A DNA stretch of 64,000 nt from Siphonodentalium dalli (GCA_032622095.1 CP136064.1:42869912-42933911); one strand, 5' to 3'. Positions 1-11,698 are shown, numbered from the stretch's first letter. Program-made: numbers and translations. Notes: generated by a model from the letters alone, not told the origin.

Positions 1-1
1 T

Positions 2-1339
2 GGATCGGGGGACCCCGATTTTTTCAAAAAATTCACTCATGGAACATTTTGTGCGGCACTATTGGCCAAATTAAATTGTTTAGACCACAAGGTGAACGCA
101 AATTTCTTGAGCACACAAATGCCATGTGGTTCAAATACGTTACATAATTTCATGGTAAATATTTGGGGTCAACTGATTCTTAACGCAACTTAGCCTGAAA
201 TTATCAGTAACTGTTTCAACACGAAATGACACCACTCCCGATTTACCGCGTATCCGTGTACCTTCGCACAAAGATCGTTTATATATATACGTTTTGAGCC
301 CAAGCCCGAAAACTGTAACTCTTTAATTCCATTCATAATTAAAATCTAGGCCGCTGACATGGCTATCTCCTTTCAAATCCATTGAGCGTAAACCATCTCA
401 ATGGGTTAACAATTGAGATTCCGTGACCGCATTACAAAGAACATGTACCCAGCTAATCGCACTCACCATTTTCCGCACGGACAATCGTCGTGAAAAATCA
501 ATAATGTAGCCTGTGCATTTGTAATCTAATATTGAATTTTCACAAAAATGGTATTATTGCTGTACTATAGAACCAGCTTAGCCAGTACTTTATCATTCCG
601 TATTGCGAATTTTTACATATTACAAAGCTGTAGCGTTCGAGTACTATGAAAACATGAACAGATGAAACTTTCAGGCCCCCTTTTTCTCCACCAAATGCAA
701 AGATTTTCCGGTCAATAGATGGTTCGCCAAAAAGATCATATAAGTCATTACATGTCAATGTATTTTGCATATAAAGAGTTTTGGGCCTATGTTGAGTTTC
801 AATCTACAATGAAAGAAATACATTATTGATTTTTCACGCAGTGATCACAACGATTCACCGTGCAGATAATGGTGAGTGCTATTAGCTGTGTACATGTTCT
901 TTATAATGCGGTTACGGAATCTCAATTGTTAACCCATTGAGATAGTTTACGCTCAATGGAGTTGAAAGGAGATAGCCATGTCAGCGGCCTAGAATTTAAT
1001 TATGAATGGAATTAAAGAGTTACAGTAAATTGTCCGGCTTGGGCTCAAAACGTATATATAAACGATCTTTGTGCGAAGATACACGGATACGCGGTGAATC
1101 GGGGGTGGTGGCATTTCGTGTTGAAACAGTTACATATATTTTCAGGCTAAGTTGCGTTAAGAATCAGTAGACCCCAAATATTTACCATGAAATTATGTAA
1201 CCTATTTGAACCGCATGGCATTTGTGTGCTCAAGAAATTTGCGTTCACATTGTGGTCTAAACAATTTAAGTTGGCCAATAGTGCCACACAGAATGTTCCA
1301 TGGGTGAATTATTAGAAACATATTGGGGTCCCCTGATCC
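2..1339. mobile_element. Long-terminal-inverted-repeat (foldback-like) element 1
   Basis: The first about 510 bases reappear as the reverse complement at about 822-1339, with scattered substitutions. The outer ends pair as GGATCGGGGGACCCC (from 2) and GGGGTCCCCTGATCC (to 1339). The unpaired centre is only about 310 bp and has no plausible coding region; the 76-aa minus-strand ORF at 540-770 resembles nothing known to me. This architecture fits a foldback element or large non-autonomous DNA transposon. The left target-site duplication cannot be seen because the window starts at the element end. Superfamily unassigned. Confidence 0.75.
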
Positions 1340-2297
1340 TTATCTTACCCATGTAGTATTGCGTGATGGTTATAAACCAAATGTCATATGTTTACCTAAA
1401 TGCAGCCGCTTAGTTGGGTATAATTGGAAGGTACCGAGAATAAGGTATAGTTTAAGTAGATGGTGCTATATATATGTTTTAAAATCGATGGGATGTCCCC
1501 AGAGACCCTGGACGAGGGAGTGATGGTCCACATTGGAAATTCCAAATGAACAGCTATCCTTGACACAGGTCGAAAATACCAAGTCAGAGAACAGCCATCG
1601 CACCCCCATCATGGGTTGATTTTTTCCAGTTGCATGGAACCTCAAACTTTTCAACTGTTAAGGTTTAGATGTTGCAACTTCTAATATTTCAGCCGCTGCC
1701 CCTGCCCAAAGCTAGTTAGACAAATCAGGTTCGACCCTTGGTAATATTGCTATATGAAGTTGAAGTGGCCATTTGAAGGACAACCGATATGTGTGTTTGC
1801 TGACCTTTTTCGACAAACCGTTAAGAAACATGTAACATAAAACATATGAAAATGGTAAGTATTCCACACGATACCGAAGGAATTACTTTTCACCGTTCGC
1901 AATTGTGGTCAAAATAACCCAAGTATATATCGGAAACTAGTCACACATAATGTACCTTTATTCATCAAATAAATCACTCACCAACTGACAAAAATAGACA
2001 TTGCCATATCATTCGCATATATCATTAGAGTAATTTCCCTTGACAAAATCACAAATGTTTTGATGTGCGTTTAAGGAACGGTGGTCGATAGTACTCGATT
2101 TGCCGTCTTTTTGTGATTTACAAGAAATCGCGTTCGCTGTTGGATTACAGTGGTCTATAGTACTCGACACCTTCTGCGCGGCTCAAATAAGCCTGCTATT
2201 ACAAAAATTGTATTCTATAGTATAGGCCCCTGGACGCGTAACTCAACACTTGTTCGTCAATCACGCATCGCTGATTTATACGACGGGTATGACACGA
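1340..2297. other. Unassigned sequence between two foldback elements
   Basis: AT-rich sequence with only short ORFs. A donor-like AAATG|GTAAGT lies at about 1855 on the plus strand, but no convincing exon is attached to it. A short direct repeat (GTGGTCGATAGTACTCGA / GTGGTCTATAGTACTCGA) lies near 2081-2167. Confidence 0.3.
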
Positions 2298-4204
2298 GTA
2301 AAACCCCTGTCACACTCAGGCCGGCGCTCTCACTGCGCTGCAAAAGTACCAACATATGAGTAACACGCAGGAGGAGCGCCGAAAACTGTCGAAAATTGTC
2401 AAACTTTTAAAACAAAGTATGCTCCTATTGCGTTCCTACTTTGTCATGTCTCACGCTCTTAGTGCGTTCAAGTCGCTGTCATTGTGATGCTAGTACGTTC
2501 TCAATAAGTTCGCAAAACGTTCTCTGCGCGGGCGCGGAGAGTATAGATAGCGCATCCTGCGGTCTCCAGTCATAGTCAGTTTTTAGGTTGTGGGGAAAAT
2601 ACCCAACACTCCGCAATAGATTAGCTGTCCGATTAAACTACTGTCACACTCCGCTGCGATCATGCTTGCATTGCGCTGAAAAATAATCAAAGCGCCAAGC
2701 AAAGCGCAGTAAGGTATCCAAGAACGTATTGGTGACGCAGTGGACACTGGCTAGGACGGGAGAGGGTCCCCGTGCATGCACAAAACAAGCGCAGAGGTTC
2801 GGCGTTCTGACCAGGCGTAGTACGGTCGCCATGACAGCGCAAAGCGTACTAACAACGCAATGACAACGACTTGAACGCATTAAGATCGTTTACGACGTGG
2901 AGGAAACGCAGTGAGAGCGTGTGAGAGCGTGAGACTTGACAAAGCAGGAAGGCAATGGGTCGTAAAAAGAGCGCGATAAAAACGTGATAAGCGGGATAGG
3001 GGCATAGCTTGTCACGCGCGCCGCATGTATGACTGGTGGGGAGTTTCTCGTTTCGCGTGCGGGCTGACATTATCAATGGGTGTTTTATTAGTTTTATTTA
3101 TAGAATGGGAATTTTTGGGAATATTTAAATGTCAAACTGCGAGCTGGAGGCCGAGTCCCGTAAAAGGTGCTTGTAGTTGGGGAAATTAAATTTCGTTTAT
3201 TGTGTTAATCAACGTTGATTAATGTTGATTTTTGGTTTGTGGTAAACTATATGTGTATTACAAATGAAAGAAATCTCTGCAGCCCACTGGGGGTTGTGGT
3301 CGGAGACGGTCGAGTCGACCACCGGTTCGTTAATTAGGTGCTGGTTGTTATTGTTATTTAACGGAATTCTGAGTTGGTCATTCGCAAAACCAATATATTT
3401 TATATTCTACAATTACATTCTTGGGTTTATAATATATGATCTTGAGCGCGTTACCATTTCTGACATTGGTTCTCTTGTTTTAACAGATTGAACATTTCTG
3501 ACAATTTTCCGCGCTTCCACTGTGCGTTACTCGTATTTTGATACTTTTTTAACTCAAAGCAAATGCCAGCTTGATCGCAGCGGAGTGTGACAGTGGTATG
3601 AGCAGACCGCATTTCAAAGTGCATGGGATCGTAGTGTAAACCTGCTGTAAACGCCGGAAGAACGCCATGTATAACGCTTGGGCGTAAAGCGAGCGCCAGA
3701 GTCGCAGTGGCAGCACAATGTGGACGTTCTATGAGAGGGAACCAGTCCATAACACCCCATGACAGCGCAGAAAGAGCGCAATAAGTTTTGGACAGAGCCT
3801 CATTGAGCGTATTAAGGACGGGAAAGGCACGTAGGGATAATTTGATTAAGCTTACTGTAGTCGCAAAAGACAAGATTAATTTCTTGCTGCGACCACGAGA
3901 AGCTAGTATGCGCTCTTGCGTACACATAACGCTCACGTCGCTCGATTGGCGCTTCGCTTTGCGCTGTCACGACGACAGTACTACGTCCTGGTCAGAACGC
4001 CGAGCCTCTGCGCTTGTTTTGTGCATGCATAAAACAAGCGTGGCGCTCTGGCACATATGGGCGACCATGAAGATCCTCGGGCGTTGTAGCCAGTGTCCAC
4101 TGCGTCACCAATCGGTTCTTGGAGACCTTAGTGCGTTTAGGTGGGCGCTTTGATACTTTTGCAGCGCAATGAGAGCGCCGGCCTGAGTGTGACAGGGGCT
4201 TTAC
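2298..4204. mobile_element. Long-inverted-repeat (foldback-like) element 2, GCGC-rich
   Basis: The ends form inverted repeats: GTAAAACCCCTGTCACACTC at 2298 and its complement up to 4204 (one mismatch, GTAAAR). Inside, the block at 2640-2880 (CACTCCGCTGCGATC, GTCCACTGCGTCACC complement, CAAAACAAGCG) recurs inverted at about 3565-4180. Short GCGCTCTCA/TGAGAGCGC motifs are scattered through both arms, which are far more GC-rich than the flanks. The centre (about 3100-3500) is AT-rich. ORFs inside (161 aa minus at 3451-3936; 121 aa plus at 3788-4153) are antisense readings of the arms and match nothing known to me. No clear target-site duplication. Confidence 0.65.
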
Positions 4205-4855
4205 GGAACACAATGTGGCGTAATAATATTTCACCCCATTTTGAGCCCCAGGGCGATCGCACGTTCGCAGAAGAGTTATGACAACTTGTTTTGGTCGGGC
4301 TGAACTGAAATCGAGATGTAAGAATCAGCGGCGGCGGTCATCAATTATAATTTCGCGTGGTCGCCGTGTGGCATTACAGAACTATATTCTTGTCTCGGCG
4401 GAGAGTTATCAGTGAGACCGATAAATTTGGGATATTTCACATTTTCTTATAGCCGGTTGGATTTTTAACATTAATTACATGACGCCAGTCTAGATTACAC
4501 GTGTAAAGTTAACACGTCATATAAATCAAACGTTAAAAACTCGTGTTGACGACGAGTTAACGTTACACGTGTATTACACGTCGTATAAAACAGGCCTGAC
4601 TAATTATTATCACTAAACATGTGATGTTGATCATGTGTTGCTATTCGTAGAACAGTATTAGTTATCGATAACAGGATTATAATAATAGTACAGTATTAAC
4701 GTTTGCTCGTGTTCTTAGAATAGAGTCTACTATTTACCGGTTCCGTTGTTATTTCGACATGCGGAAGAAGTCAGTAATAATATCACTGCTGTTAGCATGT
4801 TAAGTATAATTATGCAGTAAACGAATTAACATGCGCATAGCAGTACTTGTTTTCT
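4205..4855. other. Unassigned AT-rich DNA with CACGTG palindromes
   Basis: No gene seen. At 4494-4590 the palindrome TTACACGTGTAA and a related TTACACGTGTATTACACGTC sit about 70 bp apart, each followed by CGTCATATAAA or CGTCGTATAAA, as an imperfect direct repeat. Confidence 0.3.
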
Positions 4856-5000
4856 ATTTTGGGGACAACGGTGTTTCGGAAAGGTACAGGCGAATGTACT
4901 GTGACAAATTTAGTTAATCGGCGATTGATGGGTATTTGCAACAGTATATTCGTCCTGTATTCATTTGCAAATTCACAAAACACCACACTGTCATCACGAT
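4856..5000. mobile_element. Degenerate MITE, relative of the copy at 33514-33681
   Basis: Shares TTTCGGAAAGGTACA on the left and TTCACAAAACACCACACTGT on the right with the well-preserved MITE at 33514-33681, in the same order and with similar spacing. The left arm has a deletion relative to that copy, so the hairpin is imperfect. Confidence 0.6.
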
Positions 5001-6297
5001 ATATGCACGGCAACTAGTTTCTTGACGTAACTTATGTTTTTTTTCCCGGATTTTTATCACTTATAAATTTATTTTTTATCCGATGACGACCTGACTCAGA
5101 TCGATCGGTTTTGATTTGACAGCGAACTTGAACAAAATGAAAACTTGTTTACGAACGGTTTATCAATAATTGACCCCACCACACAAATCTTTGATGTTTA
5201 AAGCGCTATATTAACATCTTATGAAATAGAATGATGGGTGACCGAGTATCTGGGTATCGCAAACATAGCATGATCATATATTAGGTTGTAGCCATCTTTA
5301 GTTCCACTAAGAACCATCAATTTTAGTTTTTTTTTTATAAACGGTTACTTGTTGTCTATTACAAGGACAAGGCTTATTTGAATCTAAATATTTGTATACG
5401 TGAAATTCATATTGGCTTTTATTACCTACCGGTCCTGTTCAGGCGATCAACATAGTCAATAAAAACTTTGATCGATATTTCGTGTATATATCCACACATC
5501 TTACACCTTTACAAAGACGTAATTGGAAAGCTTAAATGAGCCATGTCCGTTTAACTGGCATATACGTATATACAATGTAACGTAATTAAAAAAATATCCT
5601 ATGTTCAGAACATCATATTAAAACTTGGAAATTAATTGCATGTGAAGTCTTGGCCCCTTTTTCGCATGAACCATTTATTACCCAAGTTTCCACAATATGG
5701 GAAGGTAAAAGTGTTGTTTGTGCTCAAAATATTGATTTGATTTGATAGTATCTGTTCGCCGGGTATACAGACACCATTTTAGATACAAATGTACATGATG
5801 ACAGGGAATTCGTATACGTAGGTAGATCAGCAAAGAATCCTCCCGCATATGAATACGTTGGGTTTAGAATCAGTGAGATGATGTCTGGATGATGTAGCCT
5901 CCAGGCGTAAGATGCGCTTTGTGCAAGCTGATTTCATTTCCGAATTTTCATCGAAAAGAATGAGGCGGGATTCGTCTTCTCTGGTTTAAGCCCGCTTTTC
6001 TGAAACGTCTAGGTTTAATCAGCCATTTGACAGATAAATCCGTGGTTTACACCGACGAATTAATCATCTCTGGTTTTAGAACTGTTCCAGCCAAACCCAT
6101 GGTAATACAATTATGTCTCTATATCGCCTAGCTACTTAATAGTACTTACCTAATGCGGACCGCCGTGTTCCATCGACAGCGAAAATAGATCATTACGACA
6201 ACGAGAATATCTTGATTCGAAGTTTATAAGACCGAAGCGCTACGCATGTAGAGTGTGTGTTGTTAAGTTTTGTAGTCTGGTCGTTGAAGCATTAGAC
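5001..6297. other. Unassigned sequence
   Basis: No exon, RNA gene or clear element recognised. The stretch at about 5470-5570 (ATATTTCGTGTAT ... AATTGGAAAGCTTAAATGAGC) resembles 48990-49080 and may be a weakly preserved dispersed repeat. A strong minus-strand donor-like sequence (ATTAG|GTAAGTACT) lies at about 6143-6153. The short open frame before it ends in a stop at the junction, so any exon there would be untranslated. Confidence 0.3.
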
Positions 6298-6440
6298 CTA
6301 GAACAAATTGTTTACAAGCTGTTTTGGTGTCATATTGTCGGGCAGAATGTAGGGAACAACATATCTGACATATCCAAAATCCGCTAAAATCCGCTTTGGG
6401 AAAAATTCTCTATTAAAGATGGCGTCCATAATGTCCATTG
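6298..6440 (-). repeat. About 140-bp dispersed repeat, copy 1
   Basis: Read on the minus strand, this block matches 8290-8425 on the plus strand: ATGGACGCCATC, GCGGATTTTGGATATGT, GTTGTTCC and AGCTTGTAAACAATTTGTTC occur in the same order. Both copies can be read as related short peptides (ADFGYV, AcK/QxxxNN/KQF), but each ORF is only 70-100 codons and no family is recognised. Likely a fragment of an unclassified mobile element. Confidence 0.55.
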
Positions 6441-8289
6441 TTATCGGAAAATACTGAATTCTGCGGCAGGTGCTCCAATTAATGGCAAATTCGTAATAAA
6501 TTGAAATATACACAAACATTGCTTAGTCGTAAACCATATATGTAGAATATTTTTCACAAAATGGCCACCAAAATGGACAAAATCGAATGAAATTTACATT
6601 TAGTGCAAAATTGAATAGCTAGCCCTATACGAGTGAACAAACGCTCGAATATTGCGAGGAAGAATGACTACAAGTATAAGAGAAACTTTTGATTAGAGAT
6701 GTACGAATTCTTTTTGATGTATCTCACGAGAGAGCAAGCGAAATCAGGGTCTTGTGGAACGGTTAAATCTGGACTTTTGGGCGTCCAGAAACGGAAAAAA
6801 ATGACGCAGTTTTATCTGTACCGCTAATCTTGAATCGTGTGATATATGTGTAATTAAACAGCTAAACGGGATTTAGTAGGGATGTATTGACTATGCGGTC
6901 TTTCTCTAGAAGCAGAAATATATGTATTCAGAGAAGTCTCACGAATGAGACCGATCACCATTTATTTTGATATCTACGGTATAAAACCTTAAAAAATTAA
7001 TTGCTATAAAACGGTATGAATTATGTTCATATTGTACTGGGGAGAAAGCGTAGATCCTATTGTACGTGTCTCAAAATAGTAGTTATAGTTGCCTCAGATC
7101 AAGTGATAAAACACGATTATTTCGCTTTTATCACAAGAATGTGTGATGGTGTATCATGAACTAAATTTATTAAATCACAAATGAGTACCATAGACTGTCT
7201 TCAAAACTTGACCAAAATTGCCTACATAATCTGTGACAGAGACTGTGTTTATACCTGGAAATTATATTTGGTTGAATTCACCAAGGCCACATCTACGCGA
7301 AACTTACTATGTTGTCTTCAACCGCATCACCGCGTTTACTCATTTTCCATAATGTTACACATGTCTGTTGCACACAGAACCACAACTAACAATATTGGGT
7401 GAACGTTCAACGTTGGAATAACATCTCAAACGATGATCACCTGATATTTAGCACGATTACGTGGATGGTAATGGTAATATATTTTCAAACAAAAATATAC
7501 TGAAAACTAATAGTGTGCATTGCGCTGTAGCTTATTCTAGTTGTAAAGTGGCCACTGAAGTAATTTTAACAAAATTGTCTACCAAGAAACCAAGTTGGTA
7601 GCAGAATGAAAATTAGTCTTACATACAATGTACTATGTACAGTCTCTTTGACCTGGTGAGATTCGGTGCTAATCCATTGAAGATATGAGTGTTTCTTTAC
7701 AGTATAATAACCATTGCGACATACGTGTATCGTTTATTATCACCGGGAGTGTTGACAATTCCGGAAATATAACTAGTATTTATACCACTAGAGTATGCAC
7801 TTAAATTTCGGCGTTGCATTCAATATTTAATCACCATGCCGAATGAAACTACCATGCACTGTGAGGCGACACATTAGTTCGTGTGTTGCATGCACGAGCT
7901 ATTTTTGTTTTGCCCAACAGTTGGATGTTGGATAAGCAGAACACCCAAACGTTAAAGACGTAAATCATTGGGGGTTGACTTGCTGTGCAGTGACGATGAT
8001 CCTTCAGATTGATCTGTTTTAATGATGTGTGTACCTTTAAAGATATTTAACAACCGACTTGTATATTGCCAATACGTATTTCACTCTTATGTGGTTACCC
8101 AATATGTTGCTTTCTACGTGGTATGGTTTGGAGTTGCGGCCATTTCATGGCCACGATTGTATAATTTTTTTGTCCGTGTCACTCTACTCGCTCCCGCATT
8201 CTAATTTAACACAAACTGATATAACGGCATAATTCTGATGCCACTATATATCGTATAATGACTTATATCGAGAACTGATGTAGTATAGA
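6441..8289. other. Unassigned sequence
   Basis: Short ORFs only (73 aa plus at 7181-7402; 60 aa plus at 8022-8204) without recognisable domains. No RNA gene seen. Confidence 0.3.
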
Positions 8290-8426
8290 CAACCATGTTG
8301 GACGCCATCGTGGATAACAAAGTTTCCCCAACGCGGAGTTTTGCGGATTTTGGATATGTTGTTCCTGATGCTTTTCCGCGTCGAATGACACTGAAAACAG
8401 CTTGTAAACAATTTGTTCTACTCTCT
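8290..8426 (+). repeat. About 140-bp dispersed repeat, copy 2
   Basis: Inverted relative to the copy at 6298-6440, with shared GGATTTTGGATATGTTGTTC and AGCTTGTAAACAATTTGTTC. It lies directly upstream of the TACACA/TGTGTA tract, so the tract may belong to the same element. Confidence 0.55.
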
Positions 8427-8880
8427 AAAAAACACTGTGTAGAAACGCTACACACTTTGTACACATATATGTGTAACATCTGCTCTCCAACAATTATGTG
8501 TAGAAACTGTAGAGCAATTTTGGTACACACAATATGTGTAGCTCTATGCACACATGTATGTGTATTGAGCAATTTTTGGTACACACAATATGTGTAGCTC
8601 TATACACACATGTATGTGTAGTCGCTATACACTTGTGTGTAGTAAACAGTTGGTAGACAGTTACTACACAGTTAGTACACAGATAATACACAGTTAGTGT
8701 GTACTTTATTTATACACATTTGTGTACATAGTACACAGTAGTGTGTACTTTATTTATACACATCTGTGTAACAACCTACACAATTTTGTAGTATATAGTA
8801 CCCAGTATTGTGCATATTTTGTACACACACTGTGTACCAACTAATCTATACACTTTATGTGTAATAAATTTACATGCATT
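8427..8880. repeat. Palindromic TACACA/TGTGTA-rich tract
   Basis: About 450 bp dominated by alternating TACACA and TGTGTA words that pair with each other, e.g. TACACATATATGTGTA and TACACACAATATGTGTAGCT, the latter twice within about 70 bp. A TTTATACACATTTGTGTA / TTTATACACATCTGTGTA pair is repeated near 8705-8772. It is not a simple (CA)n microsatellite, because the words alternate in orientation and could form many short hairpins. A small related tract (TTTACACATATATGTGTAAA) occurs at about 24060-24165. Confidence 0.65.
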
Positions 8881-9162
8881 CTTTTTGCAAATATTGGACA
8901 TTTTTGGGTGATGTAGCAACTGTAATGTCGAATCAGAATTGCATGGTTGAGGCCACTGAATTTAGGCCATCACAGTAAGAATGTTTGATATTGAAAGCCA
9001 TAATTATTACTTCTTTTTTTTTATTAGCCAAAACAAATCATGAAAAACATGCTATCATATGTTATATATGCTGAATGGACCTCATATTACATTGGCATTT
9101 ACTGGTATAATAAATTTGCAATGACAATGAAATGGGCAAGAAAAGTTTAACTCACTATTTAT

Positions 9163-9675
9163 CTAACTTTTCCGGTTCAATATAATTGTTTAATTGCCAA
9201 TTTATTTTACAGGCAAATGACAATGCCAACTATGGGTGATGTTCGATCAATTAAGTGTACTGGATGTATATCTAATGGCACATTCCTCGGGATTTTATTC
9301 TGGGTAACATTTTTCTGACAATGCTGTGTTTTCTCAACAAAATTTATCAATATGATACTTTCATTCTCAGTTTTTGAAGCCACTTCTTCAATTGACAGGG
9401 CACGAGGATCTTCGGATTGACTCCAAGCCACCTCTCCCATGTCAATGACATGAAGATCTTTCAAAAACTGAGAATGAAAGTATCATATTGATAAATTTTG
9501 TTGAGAAAACACAGCATTGTCAGAAAAATGTTACCCAGAATAAAATCCCGAGGAATGTGCTATTAGATATACATCCAGTACGCTTAATTGATCGAACATC
9601 ACCCATAGTTGGCATTGTCATTTGCCTGTAAAATAAATTGGCAATTAAACAATTATATTGAACCGGAAAAGTTAG
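9163..9675. repeat. Large imperfect palindrome with about 210-bp arms
   Basis: The sequence starting TAACTTTTCCGGTTCAATAT at 9163 is mirrored up to about 9675. Both arms include the AGGCAAATGACAATGCCAAC and TTTCTGACAATGCTGTG blocks. The roughly 90-bp centre is module copy 1 (9379-9475). Only a few substitutions separate the arms, so the inversion is fairly young. The 85-aa minus-strand ORF at 9207-9464 reads through one arm and the centre and is not a recognised gene. Confidence 0.8.
9379..9475 (-). repeat. 95-bp module, copy 1 (centre of palindrome)
   Basis: Minus strand begins CTCAGTTTTTGAAAGATC and contains CATGTCATTGACATGGGAG and CCCTGTCAATTGAAGA. One frame is open on the minus strand and reads VIDMGEVAWSQSEDP. 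Nucleotide differences from copies 2 and 3 are not biased to third positions, so coding selection is not shown. Confidence 0.6.
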
Positions 9676-9723
9676 ATGCAGTCAAGTTTATATTTTAATT
9701 GCTTGCATCCAGGATAAGGCATC

Positions 9724-9821
9724 GAAGTCACCTCTTCAATTGACAGGGTATGAGGATCATTAGAATGACTCCAAGTCACCTCTCCCTTGTCAATGACAAG
9801 AGGATTTTTCAAAAACTGAGT
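9724..9821 (-). repeat. 95-bp module, copy 2
   Basis: Same layout as copies 1 and 3 (CTCAGTTTTTGAAAAATCC, GTCATTGACAAGGGAGAGG, CCCTGTCAATTGAAGAGG on the minus strand). The minus-strand frame is open and reads VIDKGEVTWSHSNDP. Copies 1 to 3 are spaced about 350 bp apart, and intervening sequence (TGGCATT ... ATGACAAT near 9090 and 9950) also recurs, so the region is a decayed tandem duplication. Confidence 0.6.
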
Positions 9822-10073
9822 GAGCTTGAAAATATCATTTTGATAAGTTTTGACAAGAGGACACAACACTCTCCAAAAAGTATCAACCCATTAGTTATCA
9901 TATACATGTATAACGGATTTGTGGAATGGAACTAACTTCAGAGAAAGTTGGCATTGAAATTCATATATACCGGTACAATAAAATGGCAATGACAATACAA
10001 ACAATGCTATTATGAATAGAGTTACATGCATGTTACATGCATTTTAATAATTGCTCTTATTCTGGAGTCAGCA

Positions 10074-10170
10074 TCGAAGTCACCTCTTCAATTGACAGGG
10101 CATGAGGATCTTTGGAATGATTCCAAGCCACCTCTCCCGCATCAATGACATGAGGATTTTTCGAAAACTG
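10074..10170 (-). repeat. 95-bp module, copy 3
   Basis: Third copy. The minus-strand frame reads VIDAGEVAWNHSKDP. The CTCAG preceding each copy resembles a splice acceptor, and GAAGAG|GTGACT near the end resembles a weak donor. A repeated 84-nt exon was therefore considered but cannot be supported. Confidence 0.6.
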
Positions 10171-10714
10171 AGAATATATTAAATTTATCGTTTTTATCTG
10201 TTTTGAACTTTTGACGAGACAGCACTGTCAGACAAGTACTGTTAAAATTTACGAAAGAAGTTACAAGTAAAAGTGGGACCAGCAATTTCTGTTGCGTTAC
10301 ATATACTGTAGTTAGGATACCACCAGTCATTGAACAGGAATCAGTTCTCTATTACTTTCATGGTGTATCATGGCAATTAAGATTCAGTATCAATGCTTAC
10401 ATGTACATTACAATTCAGAAGCAGAATACACAGAACACTGATAAGGTGTCATCACACCAAACACCAAGATAAAATATGGTCTCTTTGATGTTATTTAATT
10501 GTACACCCCACTGACTTATCCTATTTTCAGTAGATAAATAAACCCATATTATATTAAACTGACATCGTTTTTCAATACAATGTTACCACCATTACTTTGA
10601 TAGAGGAAAGTTTATTCTCAAAGAGTATAATTATTTTACATGAACTTTATTTTAATGGTATATAACTACATATCCAACAAATGAAGCTGAAAATTCATAT
10701 TTCATGTGCTGCAG

Positions 10715-10838
10715 GAGCCTTCAAACTCTGGTTGACACTACAGTAACAGTTGAGGCACAAGCAGACATGTTCACTGGAGAAATGTTATTAGATAGTCCAC
10801 TTCAGCTGTTTCAGTCAGTTAATAAATTAGAGGAATAA
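10715..10838 (+). CDS. Possible terminal exon of an unknown plus-strand gene
   Basis: A good acceptor (TTTCATGTGCTGCAG|G at 10700-10714) is followed by an open frame that starts in phase 2: after one base it runs for 40 codons and ends in TAA at 10836-10838. The peptide includes TTVTVEAQADMFTGEMLL and ends QLFQSVNKLEE. Its balanced, amphipathic composition differs from the low-complexity ORFs nearby. Possible poly(A) signals (AATAAA) follow at about 10820 and 11217. I do not recognise the family and could not identify the preceding exon with confidence. A candidate is an open stretch at 10227-10467. This could be chance. Confidence 0.3.
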
Positions 10839-11300
10839 TAGTATGACCACTGCTCCAATCCTGTAGTTAGCCAAAATCAAGGCTTCTTTTACCATGATTT
10901 TAATGAACAGAGAACAGAAAATTCCTTAGTTGAAGATTGTCAGATCATCAATTACAATAATGTGACTTATCATCCATCCTCCTTCACAATAACACATTGC
11001 ATGGTAATTTACAAAGCATGTGCATGATATTACACGGCTGAAGATTGTCACACATTTGAGAACTGGTCCATAAATACTGTTTGTCATCCACCTTGAATGG
11101 GAAATTCAACTCATGGCATTTTGAAGCTAGAAGTAGTAACATATCATTACTGTATGGTAGACCGCTACTTCCTCATATAGCACATTGTATATCTGATTCT
11201 GTAGTCATCCTGAAAAAATAAATATATGAAGTCAGAATTTTAAATTATTTTTTATGTATGTCATGATTTGAACTGAAAAAAATCTATTATAGCATGGATC
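10839..11300. other. Unassigned, possible 3' untranslated region
   Basis: No ORF of note. If the exon at 10715-10838 is real, this would be its 3' UTR; an AATAAA lies at about 11217. Confidence 0.2.
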
Positions 11301-11304
11301 TTAA

Positions 11305-11698
11305 AGGTACTCAATCTGATTAAGCACCCCTAAATTACTATTTCTTCGGCTTCAGGGGTTAAAAATAATTAATTTGAGTCGAGGAACCCATCCATCAAAG
11401 CTCAGAATGATCAGATATTGATTCTTTTTTTAAATTTGTAATTTTCTCGAGATGTGTACTAATAATTGCAACAGAAACATTTATTCAAACGGACGAAGAT
11501 GGATAACTCTAAAATGAAGCACTGAGAACTTCCTTTTGACGGCATGTTCTGGGCCAGAAACAAGAGATAACAAAACTTCAAAAATTTATATCTGATCACT
11601 CTGAGGGTTGATGGGTAGGTTACTCGACTCAATTATTTTTTTTACCTCAGAAGCCAAAGAAATAGTAATTTATAAGGGTCTAATTGGATTGAGTACCT
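11305..11698. mobile_element. TTAA-flanked MITE, AGGTACTCAATC family, copy 1
   Basis: Starts AGGTACTCAATC and ends GATTGAGTACCT, directly flanked by TTAA at 11301-11304 and 11699-11702. Inner sequences (GGCTTCAGGGGT, TTTGAGTCGAGGAACCCATC) recur inverted near the right end, giving arms of about 120 bp. Too short to encode a transposase. A TTAA duplication is the signature of piggyBac-type insertion; the assignment is inference. Confidence 0.8.

Noticed and set aside
3451-4153. Overlapping 161-aa and 121-aa ORFs
   Set aside because: They read the inverted arms of a GC-rich foldback element on both strands; no domain and no splice context.
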